Assembly: GCA_019801415.1 (NCBI GenBank)
Contig: JAHVJD010000004.1
Location: forward strand, 248,001-312,000
DNA: 64,000 bases
Direction of reading: 5' to 3'
Origin: Nocardioides marinus
GTDB lineage: Bacteria > Pseudomonadota > Alphaproteobacteria > Rhodobacterales > Rhodobacteraceae
Position numbers and translations under genes: made by a program. Shown here one piece after another: positions 34,161 through 43,256 of this stretch; within the stretch, counting starts at the first letter, position 1, and every line of letters starts with the position of its first letter. Under the pieces are notes generated by a model that ran no database searches, was not told the origin of the DNA, and worked only from the letters and a program-made list of their open reading frames with translations.

Positions 34161-35363
34161 ATGACGGACAACAGGCTGCCGGTGACGGTGCTTTCCGGCT
34201 TTCTTGGGGCGGGCAAGACAACGCTGCTCAACCACGTTCTGAACAACCGCGCGGGCCGCCGGGTGGCGGTGATCGTCAACGACATGAGCGAGGTGAACAT
34301 CGACGCGGACCTGGTGCGCGGTGATACCGAACTGTCGCGCCAGGACGAGAAACTGGTGGAAATGACCAACGGCTGCATCTGCTGCACCCTGCGTGATGAC
34401 CTGCTGCAAGAGGTCCGCCGCCTCGCCGCCGAGGGGCGCTTTGACTACCTCCTGATCGAAAGCACCGGCATTGCCGAGCCGCTGCCGGTCGCCGCGACCT
34501 TCGATTTCCGCGACGCCGAGGGCAACAGCCTGTCGGATGTGGCGCGGCTCGACACGATGGTGACGGTGGTGGACGCGGTCAACCTGCTCAGGGATTTCTC
34601 CAGCCATGACTTCCTCAGCGACCGTGGCGAAAGCCTGGGCGCAGAGGATGACCGCACCCTGGTCAACCTGCTGACCGACCAGATCGAATTTGCCAATGTC
34701 ATCATCCTCAACAAGGTCACCGATGCGGGGCCGCACCAGACCCAGGCCGCGATCACGGTGATCAAGGCGCTGAACCCCGATGCCGAGATCATCCAGACCG
34801 ACCATTCACAGGTCGACGCCAGCCGCATCTTCAATACCGGGCTGTTCGATTTCGACCGGGCGCATGAACACCCGCTCTGGGCCAAGGAGCTCTACGGCTT
34901 CGAACATCACGTTCCGGAAACCGAGGAATACGGCATCTCGTCCTTTGTCTACCGGGCCCGTCGCCCCTTTGACCCGGCGCGGATCCACGCGACCCTGAAT
35001 GGGGACCTGCACGGGGTGATCCGCGCCAAGGGGCATTTCTGGATCGCCAGTCGCCCCGACTGGGCGGCGGAATTTTCGCTGGCGGGGGCGATGTCCTCGG
35101 TGCGGCCGATGGGGTTGTGGTGGGCCGCGGTGCCGACCGAACGCTGGCCGAGCCATCCCGAGGCGCGCAGCGAATTCCTGCGCAACTGGGATGAAACCTG
35201 GGGTGACCGCCGCCAGGAACTGGTGTTCATCGGCGCGGGCCTGAACCCGGAGGCGTTGCGCGCGCAGCTGGATGCCTGCCTGATGCCGGAAGCCGCGCCG
35301 GGTCTGGACCCGGCCTGGGCCACACTGGAAGACCCGTTCCCGGCCTGGCGGCGCAATGGCTGA
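34161..35363 (+). CDS. COG0523 (CobW-like) GTPase, probable zinc chaperone
   Basis: 400 residues of the G3E family: Walker [10 protein letters not shown], the metal-binding CXCC in [11 protein letters not shown] (about residue 70), ESTGIAEP, and NKVTD for guanine recognition, with a C-terminal CobW_C domain. COG0523 members insert or distribute metals; the low-zinc clade (ZigA/ZNG1-like) is Zur controlled. The Zur-like palindrome right upstream favours that role over cobalamin synthesis. It overlaps the DUF6525 gene by 8 nt. Confidence 0.9.
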   Translation: MTDNRLPVTVLSGFLGAGKTTLLNHVLNNRAGRRVAVIVNDMSEVNIDADLVRGDTELSRQDEKLVEMTNGCICCTLRDDLLQEVRRLAAEGRFDYLLIESTGIAEPLPVAATFDFRDAEGNSLSDVARLDTMVTVVDAVNLLRDFSSHDFLSDRGESLGAEDDRTLVNLLTDQIEFANVIILNKVTDAGPHQTQAAITVIKALNPDAEIIQTDHSQVDASRIFNTGLFDFDRAHEHPLWAKELYGFEHHVPETEEYGISSFVYRARRPFDPARIHATLNGDLHGVIRAKGHFWIASRPDWAAEFSLAGAMSSVRPMGLWWAAVPTERWPSHPEARSEFLRNWDETWGDRRQELVFIGAGLNPEALRAQLDACLMPEAAPGLDPAWATLEDPFPAWRRNG

Positions 35364-35625
35364 CCGTCGTCCGCGCCGCAACCTCAACTCGACCCTGCGC
35401 CGCCGCCGCAGGGTCGGGGACCCGATGCAAGCCTATGATGCCCTGCCAGCGCCCCTGCGCCGCTGGCTGGCCTCGGCCTGCCTGCCCTGGAGCCCGGCCT
35501 CGGCGCTGCGGCTGTGGCGCAAGGCCGGCGGCGCGCGCGACCCGGCGGCGGCGCTGGCCCGACTGGACGCCGCGGAACAGGCCATGTTGCGCCGCGATGC
35601 GCAGGTGTGGCAGGGCAGGGGATAA
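35356..35625 (+). CDS. DUF6525 family protein
   Basis: 89 residues, very basic: an Arg-rich N-terminus ([16 protein letters not shown]) then [33 protein letters not shown], the conserved DUF6525 core of Rhodobacteraceae. Function unknown. The start overlaps the COG0523 stop by 8 nt (ATGGCTGA), so the two are translationally coupled and may share zinc control. Confidence 0.8.
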   Translation: MADRRPRRNLNSTLRRRRRVGDPMQAYDALPAPLRRWLASACLPWSPASALRLWRKAGGARDPAAALARLDAAEQAMLRRDAQVWQGRG

Positions 35626-35637
35626 CCCTCTGCCCCC

Positions 35638-35666
35638 TTGCGCTGGACCGGGAATCCGCCTATACG
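35638..35666 (+). promoter_or_regulatory. Predicted rpsA promoter
   Basis: TTGCGC (35638-35643) and TATACG (35661-35666) are separated by exactly 17 nt, 13 nt after the DUF6525 stop. Transcription would start near 35673 and give a leader of about 177 nt before rpsA. Confidence 0.6.
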
Positions 35667-35672
35667 CGCGCT

Positions 35673-35820
35673 GTCGAGACAGGACGGCCAACGTCCGGGT
35701 GACATGTCTGAGCAGGGCTGGGGACTACCTCGGCCCTTTGTGTTTGTTTGATCGGACATGTTCCGGGCCACGTTCTTGACTGGCTAACCAAGACCGGCGG
35801 AGACAACCGCCCGGCCAGAA
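35673..35820 (+). promoter_or_regulatory. Structured rpsA leader RNA, possible attenuator
   Basis: Several helices can be drawn by eye. There is a 5-bp hairpin GGACG/CGTCC (35682-35696). An 11-bp helix pairs 35701-35711 with 35752-35762. Inside it a 10-bp hairpin AGGGCTGGGG-ACTA-CCTCGGCCCT (35714-35737) is followed by the T-rich TTTGTGTTTGTTTG, like an intrinsic terminator. AGACA (35677-35681) can pair instead with TGTCT (35705-35709), which would break the 11-bp helix. A further stem-loop (GGCGG/CCGCC closed by CTGGC/GCCAG, 35780-35818) ends 31 nt before the ATG. Autoregulation of S1 or attenuation is an inference. Confidence 0.55.
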
Positions 35821-35849
35821 AACCGTTAGTAAAGGAAACCTGAGACCTC

Positions 35850-37529
35850 ATGGCTCAAAACGCATCGATGGAGGAATTCGAAGCCCTCCTGAACGAAAGC
35901 TTCGAAATGGACACTCCGGACGAAGGTTCGGTTGTCAAAGGCAAAGTGCTGGCGATCGAAGCCGGCCAGGCCATCATCGACGTCGGCTACAAGATGGAAG
36001 GCCGCGTTGATCTGAAAGAATTCGCAAACCCCGGCGAAGCGCCCGAAATCTCTGTCGGCGACGAAGTCGAAGTGTACCTGCGCGCGGCTGAGAACGCCCG
36101 TGGCGAAGCCGTCATCTCCCGCGAGATGGCCCGCCGCGAGGAAGCCTGGGACCGCCTGGAAAAAGCCTACGCAGACGATCAGCGCGTCGAAGGCGCGATC
36201 TTCGGCCGCGTCAAAGGCGGCTTTACCGTCGATCTCGGCGGCGCCGTGGCCTTCCTGCCCGGCTCGCAGGTTGACGTCCGCCCCGTGCGCGACGCAGGCC
36301 CGCTGATGGGTCTGAAGCAGCCGTTCCAGATCCTGAAGATGGACCGCCGCCGTGGCAATATCGTTGTTTCCCGCCGTGCGATCCTCGAGGAATCCCGCGC
36401 CGAGCAGCGCGCCGAAGTCATCGGCAACCTGTCCGAAGGCCAGGCAGTGGACGGTGTCGTCAAGAACATCACCGAATACGGTGCGTTTGTTGACCTCGGC
36501 GGCGTTGACGGCCTGCTGCACGTCACCGACATGGCATGGCGCCGTGTGAACCACCCCTCCGAGATCCTGTCGATCGGCGAAACCGTCAAGGTTCAGGTCA
36601 TCAAGATCAACAAGGAAACCCACCGTATCTCCCTGGGCATGAAGCAGCTGCAGGAAGACCCGTGGGATCTGGTTGGCGCCAAGTACCCGCTGTCCTCCGT
36701 GCACAAGGGTCGCGTCACCAACATCACCGATTACGGTGCATTTGTTGAGCTGGAGCCCGGTGTCGAAGGTCTGGTCCACGTCTCTGAGATGTCCTGGACC
36801 AAGAAGAACGTGCACCCCGGCAAGATCGTCTCCACTTCGCAGGAAGTCGACGTCATGGTTCTGGAAATCGACGGTGCCAAGCGCCGCGTGTCCCTGGGCC
36901 TGAAGCAGACCATGCGCAACCCGTGGGAAGTCTTTGCTGAGACCCACCCGGAAGGCACTCAGGTCGAAGGCGAAGTCAAGAACATCACCGAATTCGGTCT
37001 GTTCATCGGCCTCGAAGGCGACATCGACGGCATGGTTCACCTGTCCGACCTGTCCTGGGACGAGCGTGGCGAAGACGCGATCCAGAACTACCGCAAAGGC
37101 GACGTGGTTCAGGCCGTTGTCTCCGAAGTGGACGTCGAGAAAGAGCGTATCTCGCTGTCGATCAAAGCCCTGGGCGGTGACAAGTTCGCCGAAGCCGTGG
37201 GCGGCGTGAAGCGTGGCTCCATCGTGACCGTTGAAGTGACCGCGATCGAAGACGGTGGCATCGAAGTGGAATACGAAGGCATGAAGTCCTTCATCCGCCG
37301 CTCCGACCTGGCCCGCGACCGTGCCGACCAGCGCCCCGAGCGTTTCTCGGTTGGCGACAAGGTCGACGTCCGAGTCACCAACGTCGACTCCAAGACCCGC
37401 CGCCTGGGCCTGTCCATCAAGGCGCGCGAGATCGCGGAAGAAAAAGAAGCAGTCGAGCAGTATGGCTCCTCGGATTCCGGCGCATCGCTGGGCGACATCC
37501 TGGGCGCCGCTCTGAAGTCGGGCGACTAA
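35850..37529 (+). CDS. rpsA: 30S ribosomal protein S1
   Basis: 559 residues with six S1 RNA-binding repeats in tandem, each with the GxVxxIxxxGAFVxLxxGxxGLxHxS pattern (for example KNITEYGAFVDLGGVDGLLHVTDMAW and TNITDYGAFVELEPGVEGLVHVSEMSW). S1 unfolds and recruits mRNA to the 30S subunit. The ribosome site AAAGGAAA precedes ATG 35850. The gene has its own promoter and a long leader, and ends in a strong terminator. In related genomes rpsA is followed by ihfB; here a metal block intervenes. Confidence 0.98.
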   Translation: MAQNASMEEFEALLNESFEMDTPDEGSVVKGKVLAIEAGQAIIDVGYKMEGRVDLKEFANPGEAPEISVGDEVEVYLRAAENARGEAVISREMARREEAWDRLEKAYADDQRVEGAIFGRVKGGFTVDLGGAVAFLPGSQVDVRPVRDAGPLMGLKQPFQILKMDRRRGNIVVSRRAILEESRAEQRAEVIGNLSEGQAVDGVVKNITEYGAFVDLGGVDGLLHVTDMAWRRVNHPSEILSIGETVKVQVIKINKETHRISLGMKQLQEDPWDLVGAKYPLSSVHKGRVTNITDYGAFVELEPGVEGLVHVSEMSWTKKNVHPGKIVSTSQEVDVMVLEIDGAKRRVSLGLKQTMRNPWEVFAETHPEGTQVEGEVKNITEFGLFIGLEGDIDGMVHLSDLSWDERGEDAIQNYRKGDVVQAVVSEVDVEKERISLSIKALGGDKFAEAVGGVKRGSIVTVEVTAIEDGGIEVEYEGMKSFIRRSDLARDRADQRPERFSVGDKVDVRVTNVDSKTRRLGLSIKAREIAEEKEAVEQYGSSDSGASLGDILGAALKSGD

Positions 37530-37557
37530 TCGCCCGGCCTCACGGCTGACAAAACTG

Positions 37558-37585
37558 AGCCCCGCAGGAAACTGCGGGGCTTTTT
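37558..37585 (+). terminator. Rho-independent terminator of rpsA
   Basis: A 10-bp stem AGCCCCGCAG/CTGCGGGGCT with a GAAA tetraloop is followed by five T. Confidence 0.95.
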
Positions 37586-37630
37586 CATTGGCGCGCAGCG
37601 TTGGCTGATCGCGCGGTTCGGGCGGCTGTG

Positions 37631-38020
37631 TCAGGCGTCCTGCAGCTCGGCCAGCATCGGGCAGGATACATTGCCGCTGGCGCAGTTGCGGGTCAGTTCC
37701 TGCAGCGCTGCCTCCAGGCGTTCCAGCTCGGTGATCTTGCGGCGGACTTCCGCAATATGCCCCTCGGCCAGTGCCTTGACCGCCGGGCAGTCGTCGCTGC
37801 CTTGCTCGGCCAGATCCAGCATCGTCTTGGCATCCGCCAGTGAGAACCCCAGCGCCCGGCACCGTTTCAACAGCCGGAGCCGCCCCACGTCGCGGGCGGT
37901 GTAGAGCCGCCGGTTGTTCGCCGCCCGGGCAGGCTTGGGCACGATGCCTTCGCGCTCATAATAGCGGATCGTCTCGATGCCGACGCCGCTTTGGCGGGAG
38001 GCTTCTCCAATGGCGATCAT
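37631..38020 (-). CDS. merR: MerR family metal-responsive regulator
   Basis: 129 residues. N-terminal MerR helix-turn-helix (IGEASRQSGVGIETIRYYEREGIVPKPARAANNRRLY), a dimer helix and three Cys placed as in mercury MerR: Cys 78, Cys 113 and Cys 120, with GNVSCPMLAELQ resembling the Hg-MerR tail. The metal loop between the last two Cys is two residues shorter than in Tn501 MerR. ATG 38020 fits the family. It is divergent from a MerT-like gene across an operator with the MerR-type 19-nt spacer. Hg(II) is the likely ligand; Zn or another thiophilic metal is possible. Confidence 0.87.
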   Translation of the reverse strand: MIAIGEASRQSGVGIETIRYYEREGIVPKPARAANNRRLYTARDVGRLRLLKRCRALGFSLADAKTMLDLAEQGSDDCPAVKALAEGHIAEVRRKITELERLEAALQELTRNCASGNVSCPMLAELQDA

Positions 38021-38033
38021 CTCTCTTTCCCGC

Positions 38034-38064
38034 TTGCTCCTGTAGTGACTACAGGAAGTATACC
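38034..38064 (+). promoter_or_regulatory. MerR-type promoter (19-nt spacer) with operator
   Basis: TTGCTC (38034-38039), a 19-nt spacer and TATACC (38059-38064). The dyad TCCTGTAG-TGA-CTACAGGA (38038-38056) fills the spacer. An over-long spacer holding the dyad is the hallmark of promoters that MerR proteins activate by untwisting DNA. It drives the MerT-like and GDCCVxC genes. Confidence 0.85.
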
Positions 38065-38107
38065 TGCCGTCACGGCTTGCAGCAAATCCACGCGGAAAGG
38101 GCGGCAG

Positions 38108-38431
38108 ATGCAGACATACCTGAAGCTCAGCTACCTTGGTTCGTCCTCGGCGCTGCTGGCGGCGACCTGCTGCGTTCTGCCGATGCTGCTGATGTTGCTG
38201 GGGATCGGCGGCAGCGGGCTGGCGGTCTTTGGCCTGCTGGCCGCGGCCAGCTATCCCGTGCTGGTCCTGTCGACCGCGCTGCTGCTGGTCGCCGGATGGC
38301 TGGCGCATCGCCGCGCAACCGCGGCGCGGCTGCGATGGTGGCTTGGCGGCAGCGCCGCGCTGACCGCCATCGCCTGGCTGATCGCGCTGAACGAAAGCCG
38401 GATAAACGATTACCTGATTATGCAGATGTGA
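38108..38431 (+). CDS. MerT-like mercuric transport membrane protein
   Basis: 107 residues with three hydrophobic helices. The first contains a vicinal Cys pair, ATCCVLP (Cys 21-22), as in the first helix of MerT, which passes Hg(II) across the inner membrane. The cytoplasmic second Cys pair of classical MerT is not seen. No periplasmic MerP follows. ATG 38108 is preceded by AAAGGGCGGC. It is expressed from the MerR-type promoter and followed after 4 nt by the GDCCVxC gene. Confidence 0.75.
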   Translation: MQTYLKLSYLGSSSALLAATCCVLPMLLMLLGIGGSGLAVFGLLAAASYPVLVLSTALLLVAGWLAHRRATAARLRWWLGGSAALTAIAWLIALNESRINDYLIMQM

Positions 38432-38435
38432 GCCG

Positions 38436-38654
38436 ATGACCGAGCAACCGATCGAATTGCAAAGCACCCTGACCTGCCCCGAATGCGGCCATGCGCAGAA
38501 GGAAACCATGCCGACCGAGTCGTGCCAGTGGTTCTATGAATGCACGGCCTGCCAGACCATCCTGAAGCCGCAGCCGGGCGATTGCTGCGTGTTCTGCTCT
38601 TATGCCACCGTCCCGTGCCCGCCGGTGCAACGAGGCGGCGGCTGCTGTGGCTGA
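38436..38654 (+). CDS. GDCCVxC domain protein
   Basis: 72 residues with 12 Cys: CPECGH, ECTACQ, the family motif GDCCVFCSY, VPCPP and a terminal GGCCG. The family is a small putative metal-binding protein often next to mer genes. It probably receives or buffers thiophilic metal. Its mate in this operon is the MerT-like transporter. No merA reductase is found in the window. Confidence 0.85.
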   Translation: MTEQPIELQSTLTCPECGHAQKETMPTESCQWFYECTACQTILKPQPGDCCVFCSYATVPCPPVQRGGGCCG

Positions 38655-38687
38655 CCACGGGAACCGGCCCGGATCAGCCCTGCGGCG

Positions 38688-39350
38688 TCAGTGCGCCAGC
38701 ATTTCGTGCAGGATCTCCTCGCCGCTCATCGAGGCGGGGTAATAGGTCGGCCAATTGGTCAGCTCCTTCAGCACCTCGGCGCGGTCATCGCCCCAGTAGA
38801 GGTGGTAGTGATCCACCTTCTCCGGCGCGATGCGATGGTCGCTGAACTGGATATAGCCGGGGGCCGCCGCATCACCGCTTTCCTTCCGGAAGATGTAGCG
38901 CACCCCACGGTTGCCCTTCCTGTAGCTCAGCACTTCGTAGCCGTCCGAGACATAGGTGCCGCTGACGCTGCCCGCATCGCTGGTGAACGTGACGGTTTGC
39001 CCGTCGATGCGGATGGCATGCGTGTCGGTGCCATAGCCTATGGTGTAGTAGGCGCGGTACTCCTCGACTGTTTTGTCGCCATGGGCGGCGCGGTCTTCGA
39101 GCACCGGGTCAAGCGTGCCGTCCTGCAGGTAAGGGAACACCGACTGCCAGTCGCCCTCCCAGTCGGACAGCGGACGCGGCTGGATCTGGCTGTCCTCGAA
39201 ATAGCCCTCGTAGATGCGCTTTTCGGCCTCGGTCTGTTCATGGCCGTGGTCGTGGGAATGGGTCTTGGCGGCCATGGCGGGCAGGGCGGTGGTCAGGAAC
39301 AGGGCCGCGGCGGCCAGCGCGGGCAGAGAGGTCAGTCTGGTCTTGGTCAT
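38688..39350 (-). CDS. zinT: Periplasmic zinc-binding protein ZinT
   Basis: 220 residues. A signal peptide (about 1-27, ending PAMAA) is followed by a His-rich stretch (KTHSHDHGHEQTEAEKRIYEGYF) and the ZinT lipocalin-like domain with DWEGDWQSVFPYLQDGTLD and the metal His cluster KVDHYHLYWGDD. ZinT binds zinc in the periplasm and hands it to ZnuA. The start is preceded, 24 nt upstream, by a Zur-like dyad. Its orientation makes it convergent with the mer-type genes. Confidence 0.94.
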   Translation of the reverse strand: MTKTRLTSLPALAAAALFLTTALPAMAAKTHSHDHGHEQTEAEKRIYEGYFEDSQIQPRPLSDWEGDWQSVFPYLQDGTLDPVLEDRAAHGDKTVEEYRAYYTIGYGTDTHAIRIDGQTVTFTSDAGSVSGTYVSDGYEVLSYRKGNRGVRYIFRKESGDAAAPGYIQFSDHRIAPEKVDHYHLYWGDDRAEVLKELTNWPTYYPASMSGEEILHEMLAH

Positions 39351-39373
39351 TGGATCACCCTATCGATTCGGAA

Positions 39374-39388
39374 TGTAATAACATAACA
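39374..39388. promoter_or_regulatory. Zur-like box upstream of zinT
   Basis: TGTAAT-AAC-ATAACA has the same 6-3-6 layout as the site at 34133-34147, with one arm mismatch. It lies 24 nt upstream of zinT. ZinT is a classic Zur target, so two matching dyads in front of two zinc genes support a Zur assignment. Confidence 0.72.
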
Positions 39389-39664
39389 ATTGCTGGTTAG
39401 GCCCATTCCCGCAGCTCTGCAAGGGGGGCAGAGCGGGCAGATTGGCCCGAATCATGCAGCGCGGCGTTGTATCCAGCTTTGTCCAATGCCGCATTGCGGC
39501 GGCGAAATGCCGCCCGAAAATTGGCGGTGCGGCGTTGAAAACCTGCGCATTGGTGGTGGAATACCCGGCCTCCGGTGCGGCATTTTGTTCCCCCGCCACT
39601 GGATTTTTCCTATACTCTCAGAATAATAGCCGAAACAACACGGTGATCTGGGAGGAAACAGACC
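39389..39664. other. Intergenic region with short GCCGCAT-type repeats; ihfB promoter
   Basis: No gene is seen between the zinT control region and ihfB. GCCGC-ATT-GCGGC (39488-39500) is a small dyad, and the words AATGCCGC, GCGGCGTTG and its near copy GTGCGGCATT recur several times between 39455 and 39585. Close to ihfB, TATACT (39611-39616) is a good -10; the -35 is unclear. GGAGGAAA precedes the ihfB ATG. Confidence 0.45.
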
Positions 39665-39949
39665 ATGATCCGCTCTGAACTCATTCAGAAGATTGCAGAC
39701 GAAAACCCGCACCTGTATCAGCGGGACGTAGAGAGGATCGTGAACACGGTGTTCGAAGAGGTGACCAACGCCATGGCCCGCGGTGACCGGGTCGAATTGC
39801 GCGGCTTTGGGGCCTTTTCGGTCAAGAAGCGGGATGCCCGCGTCGGTCGCAACCCGCGCACCGGTGAAACGGTCAATGTTGAAGAAAAACATGTGCCGTT
39901 CTTCAAGACGGGTAAACTCTTGAGGGACCGCCTGAACGGGAAAGCCTGA
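39665..39949 (+). CDS. ihfB: Integration host factor subunit beta
   Basis: 94 residues of the HU/IHF family: [30 protein letters not shown], then the DNA-contact arm [13 protein letters not shown] with the intercalating Pro. The C-terminus [13 protein letters not shown] is IHF-beta-like. It bends DNA at promoters and recombination sites. The stop shares a base with the lapA start (TGATG). Confidence 0.95.
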   Translation: MIRSELIQKIADENPHLYQRDVERIVNTVFEEVTNAMARGDRVELRGFGAFSVKKRDARVGRNPRTGETVNVEEKHVPFFKTGKLLRDRLNGKA

Positions 39950-40299
39950 TGCGTTACATTCGCTACGCGGTTCTTGCGGCCCTGGCCATTGTGCTGGTGT
40001 CGGTGTCTCTGGCCAACAGCGCGGTGGTGCAGCTTCGGCTGATGCCGGACGCGCTGGCCGATCTCTTCGGCTTCAACCACGGCATCGCGCTGCCGCTGTT
40101 CGTGGTGGTTCTGGGCGGCGTCGGGGTCGGCCTGATCATCGGCTTCCTCTGGGAATGGATCCGCGAGCACAAGCACCGCAGCGAAGCGGCGCAAAAAGCG
40201 CGGGAGGCCCGCAGGCTCGACCGCGAGGTGAAGCGGCTGAAAAAGCAGAAACACGAAGGCAAGGACGAGGTTCTCGCGTTGCTCGACGACGCAGGCTGA
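39949..40299 (+). CDS. LapA / DUF1049 family membrane protein
   Basis: 116 residues. Two membrane helices (about 5-22 and 43-66) are followed by a charged coiled coil (EHKHRSEAAQKAREARRLDREVKRLKKQK). The LapA (lipopolysaccharide assembly protein A) domain family takes part in LPS assembly in E. coli. It sits between ihfB (1-nt overlap) and trpF (6-nt gap), as in most Rhodobacteraceae. Confidence 0.87.
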   Translation: MRYIRYAVLAALAIVLVSVSLANSAVVQLRLMPDALADLFGFNHGIALPLFVVVLGGVGVGLIIGFLWEWIREHKHRSEAAQKAREARRLDREVKRLKKQKHEGKDEVLALLDDAG

Positions 40300-40305
40300 C
40301 CGGTC

Positions 40306-40959
40306 ATGTCTGATATCCGGGTCAAGATCTGCGGTCTGAAGACGCCGCAGGATGTGGCGGCTGCCGCCGCCGCGGGGGCAGCCTACGCGGGCTTTGTGTT
40401 CTTTGCGAAATCGCCGCGCCACGTCACGATCGCCGAGGCCGCGGCGCTGGCGATCGATGCGCCGGTCGGCCTGTGCAAGGTGGCCCTGACGGTCAATGCC
40501 ACCGACGCCGAGCTGGATGCCATCACGGATGCGGTGCCCCTGGACATGCTGCAGCTGCACGGCAAGGAAGCTCCGCAGCGTGTCGCGGAGGTGCGCGCGC
40601 GCTATGGTCTGCCGGTTATGAAAGCGGTGGGCATCGCCGATGCCTCCGACCTGCCGCAGATTGCGGAATACGAACAGGTCGCTGACCAGCTGCTGATCGA
40701 TGCCAAGCCCCCCAGGGACGCGGTGCTGCCGGGCGGCAACGGCCTTGCCTTTGACTGGCGGCTGTTGGCGGGGCGCAAGTATTGGCAGAAACCCTGGATG
40801 CTGGCGGGTGGCCTGACCCCCGACAACGTGGCCGAGGCCATTCGCATGACCGGCACGCGCCAGGTCGATGTCTCCTCCGGTGTCGAAAGCGCACCGGGGC
40901 AGAAGGACGCCGCCCTGATCGACGCCTTCACCAAGGCGGCCATCGCCGCCCGCGGCTGA
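40306..40959 (+). CDS. trpF: Phosphoribosylanthranilate isomerase
   Basis: 217 residues, TIM barrel. KICGLK at the N-terminus holds the catalytic Cys, and [15 protein letters not shown] near the end forms the phosphate site; [14 protein letters not shown] precedes it. TrpF catalyses the third step from anthranilate to tryptophan. trpB follows after a 510-nt gap that contains a hairpin repeat. Confidence 0.96.
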   Translation: MSDIRVKICGLKTPQDVAAAAAAGAAYAGFVFFAKSPRHVTIAEAAALAIDAPVGLCKVALTVNATDAELDAITDAVPLDMLQLHGKEAPQRVAEVRARYGLPVMKAVGIADASDLPQIAEYEQVADQLLIDAKPPRDAVLPGGNGLAFDWRLLAGRKYWQKPWMLAGGLTPDNVAEAIRMTGTRQVDVSSGVESAPGQKDAALIDAFTKAAIAARG

Positions 40960-41007
40960 CCGGGCGGGCAGTTGGTCGGCGACAGTGCGCGGGTAGGCTT
41001 TGGATTT

Positions 41008-41066
41008 GAGTATTTGGGGAAAGATGAAGGCACAAGCCCCGGGTCTTCATCTTTCTGAAAATACTC
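41008..41066. repeat. REP-like palindromic repeat unit
   Basis: Arms GAGTATTT (41008-41015) and AAAGATGAAG (41020-41029) pair with CTTCATCTTT (41045-41054) and AAATACTC (41059-41066), around a GC-rich loop. The symmetrical layout with a small internal loop is like the dispersed palindromic repeats of roseobacter genomes. It may also act as a trpF transcript end. Confidence 0.65.
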
Positions 41067-41468
41067 ATTGCTCACCCTGGCGCCAATCCGGCTCCCCGGG
41101 TGTTGCGCACAGGGCGTGCGCCCCTCTCATGCGATTTTAAGCCCGGTCAGCCACACTGCCTCCCGATCGCGATCATCGCCGGGCCTGACACCCCCGGCAT
41201 CCAGGAACAGGGCCCCCGCGGCAGGGGGCACGCAGAGACAACGTTTAGCGTGCGGGCGGATACGCCCGTCCCGCCTCCGCCCCCGTGGCGGCGCCGCCAT
41301 CCTTGACAGCACCCTATAGTACGGACGGCAACCGGCAGGATCAAAAACCTCGGCGACACTGGCAGAGCAGCGCCCCGTGCCAGGTGGTCGCGCTTGCGCA
41401 ATCCCCTTTACCAAGCCCCCGCCGCGCTATAGTCAAGGCTGGCACGGCGAAAGCGAGAGGGAACACCC
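41067..41468. other. Intergenic region before trpB
   Basis: About 400 nt with no convincing gene. A TATAGT (41428-41433), 30 nt before the trpB ribosome-binding region, is a likely -10; CTTTAC 16 nt before it could be the -35. A TTGACA lies near 41303 but its only nearby -10 is 6 nt away. I find no leader peptide with Trp codons, so there is no visible trp attenuator. Confidence 0.4.
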
Positions 41469-42728
<1,260 letters not shown>

Positions 42729-42752
42729 GCCTGCCGGGTACGGCAAAGGAAC

Positions 42753-42776
42753 AGGCGCCCCGCGGGGCGCCTTTTT
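42753..42776 (+). terminator. Rho-independent terminator of trpB
   Basis: An 8-bp stem AGGCGCCC/GGGCGCCT around CGCG, followed by TTTTT. Confidence 0.92.
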
Positions 42777-42814
42777 CGTCTCTGATCAGCGGTTTGCCAG
42801 ATCCCGACCGGGGG

Positions 42815-43135
42815 TTACGCCTCGTGCAGTACGGTTTCGAACCCTTCGAACTGCGGGTGCCCCATGATCGGGCTTTCGCCCTCGCGCTTGCCCGCGTTGC
42901 GGTGCGACGCGCGGAATTGTTCGGATTTGGTCCAGGCCTCGAAATCTTCGCGGCTGTCCCAGACCACGTGGCTGGAATAGAGCCGGTGATCCGCGGCTTC
43001 GGGGCCTTTCAGCAGGCGGAATTCGCGAAAGCCGGGCACTTCCTTCAGGCGGCTTTCCCGCGATGCCCAGATGGATTCGAAATCAGCCTCGCGGCCAAGG
43101 CGGATCTTGAAGCGGTTCATGGCAATATAGCCCAT
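42815..43135 (-). CDS. Antibiotic biosynthesis monooxygenase-domain protein (HmoA-like)
   Basis: 106 residues, dimeric ferredoxin-like alpha/beta barrel. MNRFKIRLGREADFESIWASRESRLKEVPGF, then a central strand LYSSHVVWDSREDFEAWTKSEQFRASHR, is close to IsdG/HmoA-like haem-degrading monooxygenases of alphaproteobacteria, including the Asn near the N-terminus and the Trp in the second half. Haem degradation is plausible, but general ABM function cannot be excluded. It is monocistronic. Confidence 0.82.
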   Translation of the reverse strand: MGYIAMNRFKIRLGREADFESIWASRESRLKEVPGFREFRLLKGPEAADHRLYSSHVVWDSREDFEAWTKSEQFRASHRNAGKREGESPIMGHPQFEGFETVLHEA

Positions 43136-43256
43136 GCAGGGTGCCTCCTCGGGGTGGTCAGTCTCGGAACGAAGGCTGGCAAGGCAGGCGAGGGATCCGG
43201 CGGGCTGGCTTGCATGTGGACTTACGGCAGTGCCGCCGACAGGTCAATGCAGCGGC

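Noticed and set aside
35826-37862. 678-codon frame opposite rpsA
   Set aside because: The regular repeats in it only mirror the six S1 repeats of rpsA.
41067-41468. Small open frames and a possible trp leader peptide before trpB
   Set aside because: No ribosome site, no Trp codon cluster and no terminator/antiterminator pair were visible.
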